A stretch of 64,000 nucleotides of DNA, taken from Lachnospiraceae bacterium (GTDB taxonomy: Bacteria > Bacillota > Clostridia > Lachnospirales > Lachnospiraceae). A model generated the notes under the pieces. That model did not search any database. It was not told the origin of the DNA and saw only the letters and a program-made list of their open reading frames with translations. The stretch's first letter is position 1; the number at the start of each line of letters is the position of its first letter. This document shows positions 61,210 to 64,000 of the stretch, piece by piece. Location: NCBI GenBank assembly GCA_019423745.1, contig JAHZAV010000003.1, forward strand, positions 1 to 64,000, given 5' to 3'. The translations under genes were made by a program, and so were the position numbers.

Positions 61210-62259
61210 TTATTCTGCTGAATCACTCACAACTTGTACGCAATGCTCTGCCAGCCATTCTTTTACTTTATTCTGAAGCACAATATTCTTCAACTCATCC
61301 TCACCAGCAGATTCCTTCATTGTATCTACATCCGGATACCCATATTCCTCTGCAAGCTTTTTAAATTCTTTTTCATATTCTTCATCTGTCAGTGAAAGTT
61401 TCTCTTCTTCAGCAATAGCTTGTGCCAGATATTTTTGTTTCACGCTGTTCTCTGCTGCCTGGCTTACCTGTTTTTCAAAATCTTTCACTTCCATACCCTG
61501 ACTGGTAATATAATCCTCATATTCCATACCATAAGCTTCAGCAATACTTTTATAGTTATTGATAATCTGTTGTTCAGTCTCTTTCACTTCATCCTCAGGA
61601 TAGCTTATCACCTCTGCTTTTTCTAACACAGCATCCCATGCTTCGCTCTCCAGATCATACTGATAATTTTCCTCTGCATTGTCTTGCAGAATTTTCTTTA
61701 CTTCTTTTTTATACTCAGCTACAGTCTTAGATTTTTCTGAAACTGTCTTGACAAAATCATCCGTCAATTCCGGCATACGCATAACCGAGTTGACTGTAAT
61801 TGTAAAGGTAACCGGTTTTCCGGCATAATCCGGCTGATTCTCATAAGGATCCGGAAACTGTCCATTCCAGTCAAAGGTTTCTCCTGCCTTATGCCCAATA
61901 ATGCTGTCTTCGAATCCTTCAATATAGCCGGCTGAACCAATTGTAAGCTCCTGACCCTGTGCAGAACCGCCTTCAAATTCCTGACCATCCATTTTTCCTA
62001 CAAAGTCAATATTAACGGTATCGCCTTCTTCTGCTGCTACATCCTTGGCTTCTGTCATGTTTTGCTGGCGCACTGAAAGAATATAGTTATCCACATCCTC
62101 GTCACTGACTTCCTGTTTGTCGTCTACCTTGTCCACTTCAATTCCTTTATATCCACCGATTTTGACATAATCGTTGGACGCTTCATTTCCAGCGCATCCG
62201 CCCAGCATTACAGAACATGCCAGAAGTCCGGCAAATAATAGAACTGTTTTCTTTTTCAT
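61210..62259 (-). CDS. FKBP-type peptidyl-prolyl isomerase lipoprotein, trigger factor-like
   Basis: A 349-residue lipoprotein with signal peptide (LLFAGLLACSVMLGGCAG; lipobox with Cys at about 22). The FKBP domain spans about 83-165 (EEGDTVNIDFVGKMDGQEFE, AGYIEGFEDSIIGHKAGE); the C-terminal 180 residues resemble the trigger-factor chaperone arm. It would fold exported proteins on the outer face of the membrane. Confidence 0.92.
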   Translation of the reverse strand: MKKKTVLLFAGLLACSVMLGGCAGNEASNDYVKIGGYKGIEVDKVDDKQEVSDEDVDNYILSVRQQNMTEAKDVAAEEGDTVNIDFVGKMDGQEFEGGSAQGQELTIGSAGYIEGFEDSIIGHKAGETFDWNGQFPDPYENQPDYAGKPVTFTITVNSVMRMPELTDDFVKTVSEKSKTVAEYKKEVKKILQDNAEENYQYDLESEAWDAVLEKAEVISYPEDEVKETEQQIINNYKSIAEAYGMEYEDYITSQGMEVKDFEKQVSQAAENSVKQKYLAQAIAEEEKLSLTDEEYEKEFKKLAEEYGYPDVDTMKESAGEDELKNIVLQNKVKEWLAEHCVQVVSDSAE

Positions 62260-62376
62260 ATTTACACCTCTGTTTTATCTCTAAATTTTACCCGTTTTTT
62301 TATAATAGCACATCTGGGTCTGAAAAAAAACCCTTTTGCCAAACTCTCTTCCATTCACCTTCTCACACAGTTCTCC

Positions 62377-63852
62377 CTATAAGAGAGGAGACAGAAGTCT
62401 GCAGAATTGTTCTTTAAATCGAATGTAAAGATTTCTTGCTTGGTACTTTTTCTTTGTAATCAGCGTACAGTAAGGAATATCATTTTCAAAAGCTTCCTGC
62501 AGCTTCATTGTAGTTCTGGCACTGTATATCGTAGCATTGACTTCAAAATTCAAGCTGAAGCTTCGAATATCCATATTAGCAGTTCCCATACAAGTGACCA
62601 ATCCATCCACACACATACATTTGGAATGTAAAAAACCTCTGTCATAAGTGTAGCATCTGGCTCCTGCTTCTACCATATCCCCCATATAGGAATAAGTCGC
62701 CCAATAGACAAAAGGATGGTCTGGTTTACATGGAATCATAATTCTTACATCGATACCTGATTTAGCAGCTATCTTTAATGCCTCGAGAATGTCATCGTCC
62801 GGTATAAAATATGGAGTTTGAATATATACACTTTTTTTTGCCAAATGTATCAGTCTGAGATAATTATTACGGATAATTTGACTTTTTGAATCGGGTCCAC
62901 TGGATATAATCTGCACCGGATCACGACCGTTTCGTATATAAGTAGGAATTTCAAAAATCCGGTCTTCCAGAAACAGATTCTCTCTGGCGGCATAATTCCA
63001 ATCCAGCACAAATCTTACAGCCAGCGAAGTAACTGCCGATCCCTCAATACAAATATGCGTATCCCGCCAGTATCCAAATTTCTTATCTTTTCCAATGTAT
63101 TCTCTTCCGATATTAAATCCGCCTACAAATCCAATCCTTCCATCAATTACTACGATCTTTCTGTGATTCCGATAATTAATCCGAAGCTGTAATTTTCCAA
63201 GTATAGCAGGGAAGAACTCTGCCACCTGAATTCCGGCATTCTCCAATCTCACCCAGTCATTATTGTGCATTGTTCTGCACCCCATACTGTCAAAAAGAAC
63301 TCTAACTTCTACCCCCTGTCTGGCTTTTCTAATAAGAACTTCCTCGATTTCCTGCCAAAGTTCATCATTCTTAATAATATAATACTGTAAGTGAATATAA
63401 TTTCTGGCGTGCTCCATCTCATTCAAAAGTGCCTGAAATTTTTCTCTTCCATCTGTATAAATCTGTATATCGTTATTGTCGGTAAGCACCGCTTCCGCCT
63501 CATTCAGATTATAAAGGATCAAGTGCTTAAACCGCTCTTGTTCCGGATCTCTTAATCTTAGCTTTTTCCGGTAAATTGACTCTTCCTGCCTCCGGATCGT
63601 ATATTTTACCTCTCCTTCAATCTCTTTCATTTTAAACATCCGGTCTTTTCGAAAGTTCTGCCCCAATATCAAATACAGAACAAACCCTAATACCGGTATA
63701 AAGTAGAGAATCAAAAGCCAGGCCCATACTGTAGTAGGATTTTTTCTCTGAAAAAATATAATCAGGATAGAAAAAAATATATTAATAAAGAGAAGATGGT
63801 CCATAATCCACCAAAATCCCATCTGCGCCCCATCTCCAACAAGTTCTAACAT
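62377..63852 (-). CDS. cls: Cardiolipin synthase
   Basis: A 491-residue phospholipase D family enzyme joining two phosphatidylglycerols. Two N-terminal membrane segments (WWIMDHLLFINIFFSILIIF, WAWLLILYFIPVLGFVLYLI) precede two HKD motifs: NHRKIVVIDGRIGFVGGFNIG (about 232; HxK-D) and LHSKCMCVDGLVTCMGTANM (about 410). The membrane is its site of action. GAGGA precedes the ATG. No operon partner is evident. Confidence 0.95.
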   Translation of the reverse strand: MLELVGDGAQMGFWWIMDHLLFINIFFSILIIFFQRKNPTTVWAWLLILYFIPVLGFVLYLILGQNFRKDRMFKMKEIEGEVKYTIRRQEESIYRKKLRLRDPEQERFKHLILYNLNEAEAVLTDNNDIQIYTDGREKFQALLNEMEHARNYIHLQYYIIKNDELWQEIEEVLIRKARQGVEVRVLFDSMGCRTMHNNDWVRLENAGIQVAEFFPAILGKLQLRINYRNHRKIVVIDGRIGFVGGFNIGREYIGKDKKFGYWRDTHICIEGSAVTSLAVRFVLDWNYAARENLFLEDRIFEIPTYIRNGRDPVQIISSGPDSKSQIIRNNYLRLIHLAKKSVYIQTPYFIPDDDILEALKIAAKSGIDVRIMIPCKPDHPFVYWATYSYMGDMVEAGARCYTYDRGFLHSKCMCVDGLVTCMGTANMDIRSFSLNFEVNATIYSARTTMKLQEAFENDIPYCTLITKKKYQARNLYIRFKEQFCRLLSPLL

Positions 63853-63949
63853 GCTTTCCTATCCTCCCATTCCGGTCTAGGTCTTCCAACACAAATATCC
63901 CTTGGAATGACCTCTTTGATTTCTCTATTATAATCATAACTCTTTTTGT

Positions 63950-64000
63950 TTACAAGGTCTTTTCGCCTTCTAACATCTTTTTCACTTGCGCTCCGTCAGA
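63950..64000 (-). CDS. C-terminal end of a gene running off the right edge
   Basis: On the minus strand the frame from the edge ends SDGAQVKKMLEGEKTL and TAA (63950-63952). The product cannot be named from 16 residues. The gap to the cardiolipin synthase gene is about 100 bases with nothing else supported. Confidence 0.45.
   Translation of the reverse strand, partial: SDGAQVKKMLEGEKTL

Overview
The window looks like the chromosome of an anaerobic, spore-forming gut Firmicute of the Lachnospiraceae type. Signs are moderate-to-low GC, strong GGAGG ribosome sites, a split spoIIID gene, a selenocysteine-containing Grd-type reductase, and mobilizable elements with MobC, RepA_N and large serine recombinase genes. 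No rRNA, tRNA or CRISPR array was seen. Nearly all genes are on the minus strand.

Layout. (1) 1-8243, core chromosome: two DegV lipid-binding proteins flanking a PAP2-like membrane protein, controlled by a divergent TetR regulator with two visible operators; a PadR regulator with an FtsW/RodA-like protein; an aldo/keto reductase and an SDR near a divergent HxlR regulator. (2) 8249-27817, a 19.6 kb integrative mobilizable element in the 3' end of guaA. It is bounded by a 13-bp direct repeat of the last guaA codons, and the native guaA terminator now lies on its far side at 8203-8243. It carries a tyrosine integrase, a small excisionase-like gene, a repressor, a CHC2 primase, a VapE-type helicase, a MobA/MobL relaxase and a defence island: type I restriction-modification (HsdM, HsdS, HsdR), an AbiJ-like gene and a membrane coiled-coil gene between hsdS and hsdR, a Fic protein, and a large reverse transcriptase-HD fusion with a small partner. 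(3) 27806-33285: guaA, a MATE exporter and a GH2 glycosidase.

(4) 33718-49185, a 15.46 kb element that splits spoIIID, the mother-cell sporulation regulator. The 5' part (38 codons, with a good sigma-E-like promoter) is at 49182-49295 and the 3' part at 33572-33722. Joining the two at a shared 5-bp core restores an uninterrupted 86-residue SpoIIID. The element encodes a large serine recombinase next to one end, the arrangement known for the skin element of sigK, here in a different sporulation gene. Cargo includes RloA/RloB with a membrane protein, a nucleotidyltransferase, RepA_N and MobC-like genes without a relaxase, ThpR, a DUF4230 protein, an Ltp-like protein, a MerR regulator and SWIM and pRiA4b ORF-3 family proteins.

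(5) 49421-61136, a catabolic cluster around an orphan Grd-type reductase component B. The larger subunit is a selenoprotein read through an in-frame UGA at 51030-51032. With it are an aldehyde dehydrogenase, a RibF-like flavin enzyme, an APC permease, a SorC-family regulator, a zinc alcohol dehydrogenase, a class I aldolase, an iron alcohol dehydrogenase and a divergent HAD phosphatase. Two transcription units share a 41-bp promoter/operator block. Proposed logic (inference): import or oxidise an amino-alcohol-like compound to a substituted acetate, then cleave it reductively using protein A and C components encoded elsewhere. (6) 61210-64000: an FKBP-type foldase lipoprotein and cardiolipin synthase.
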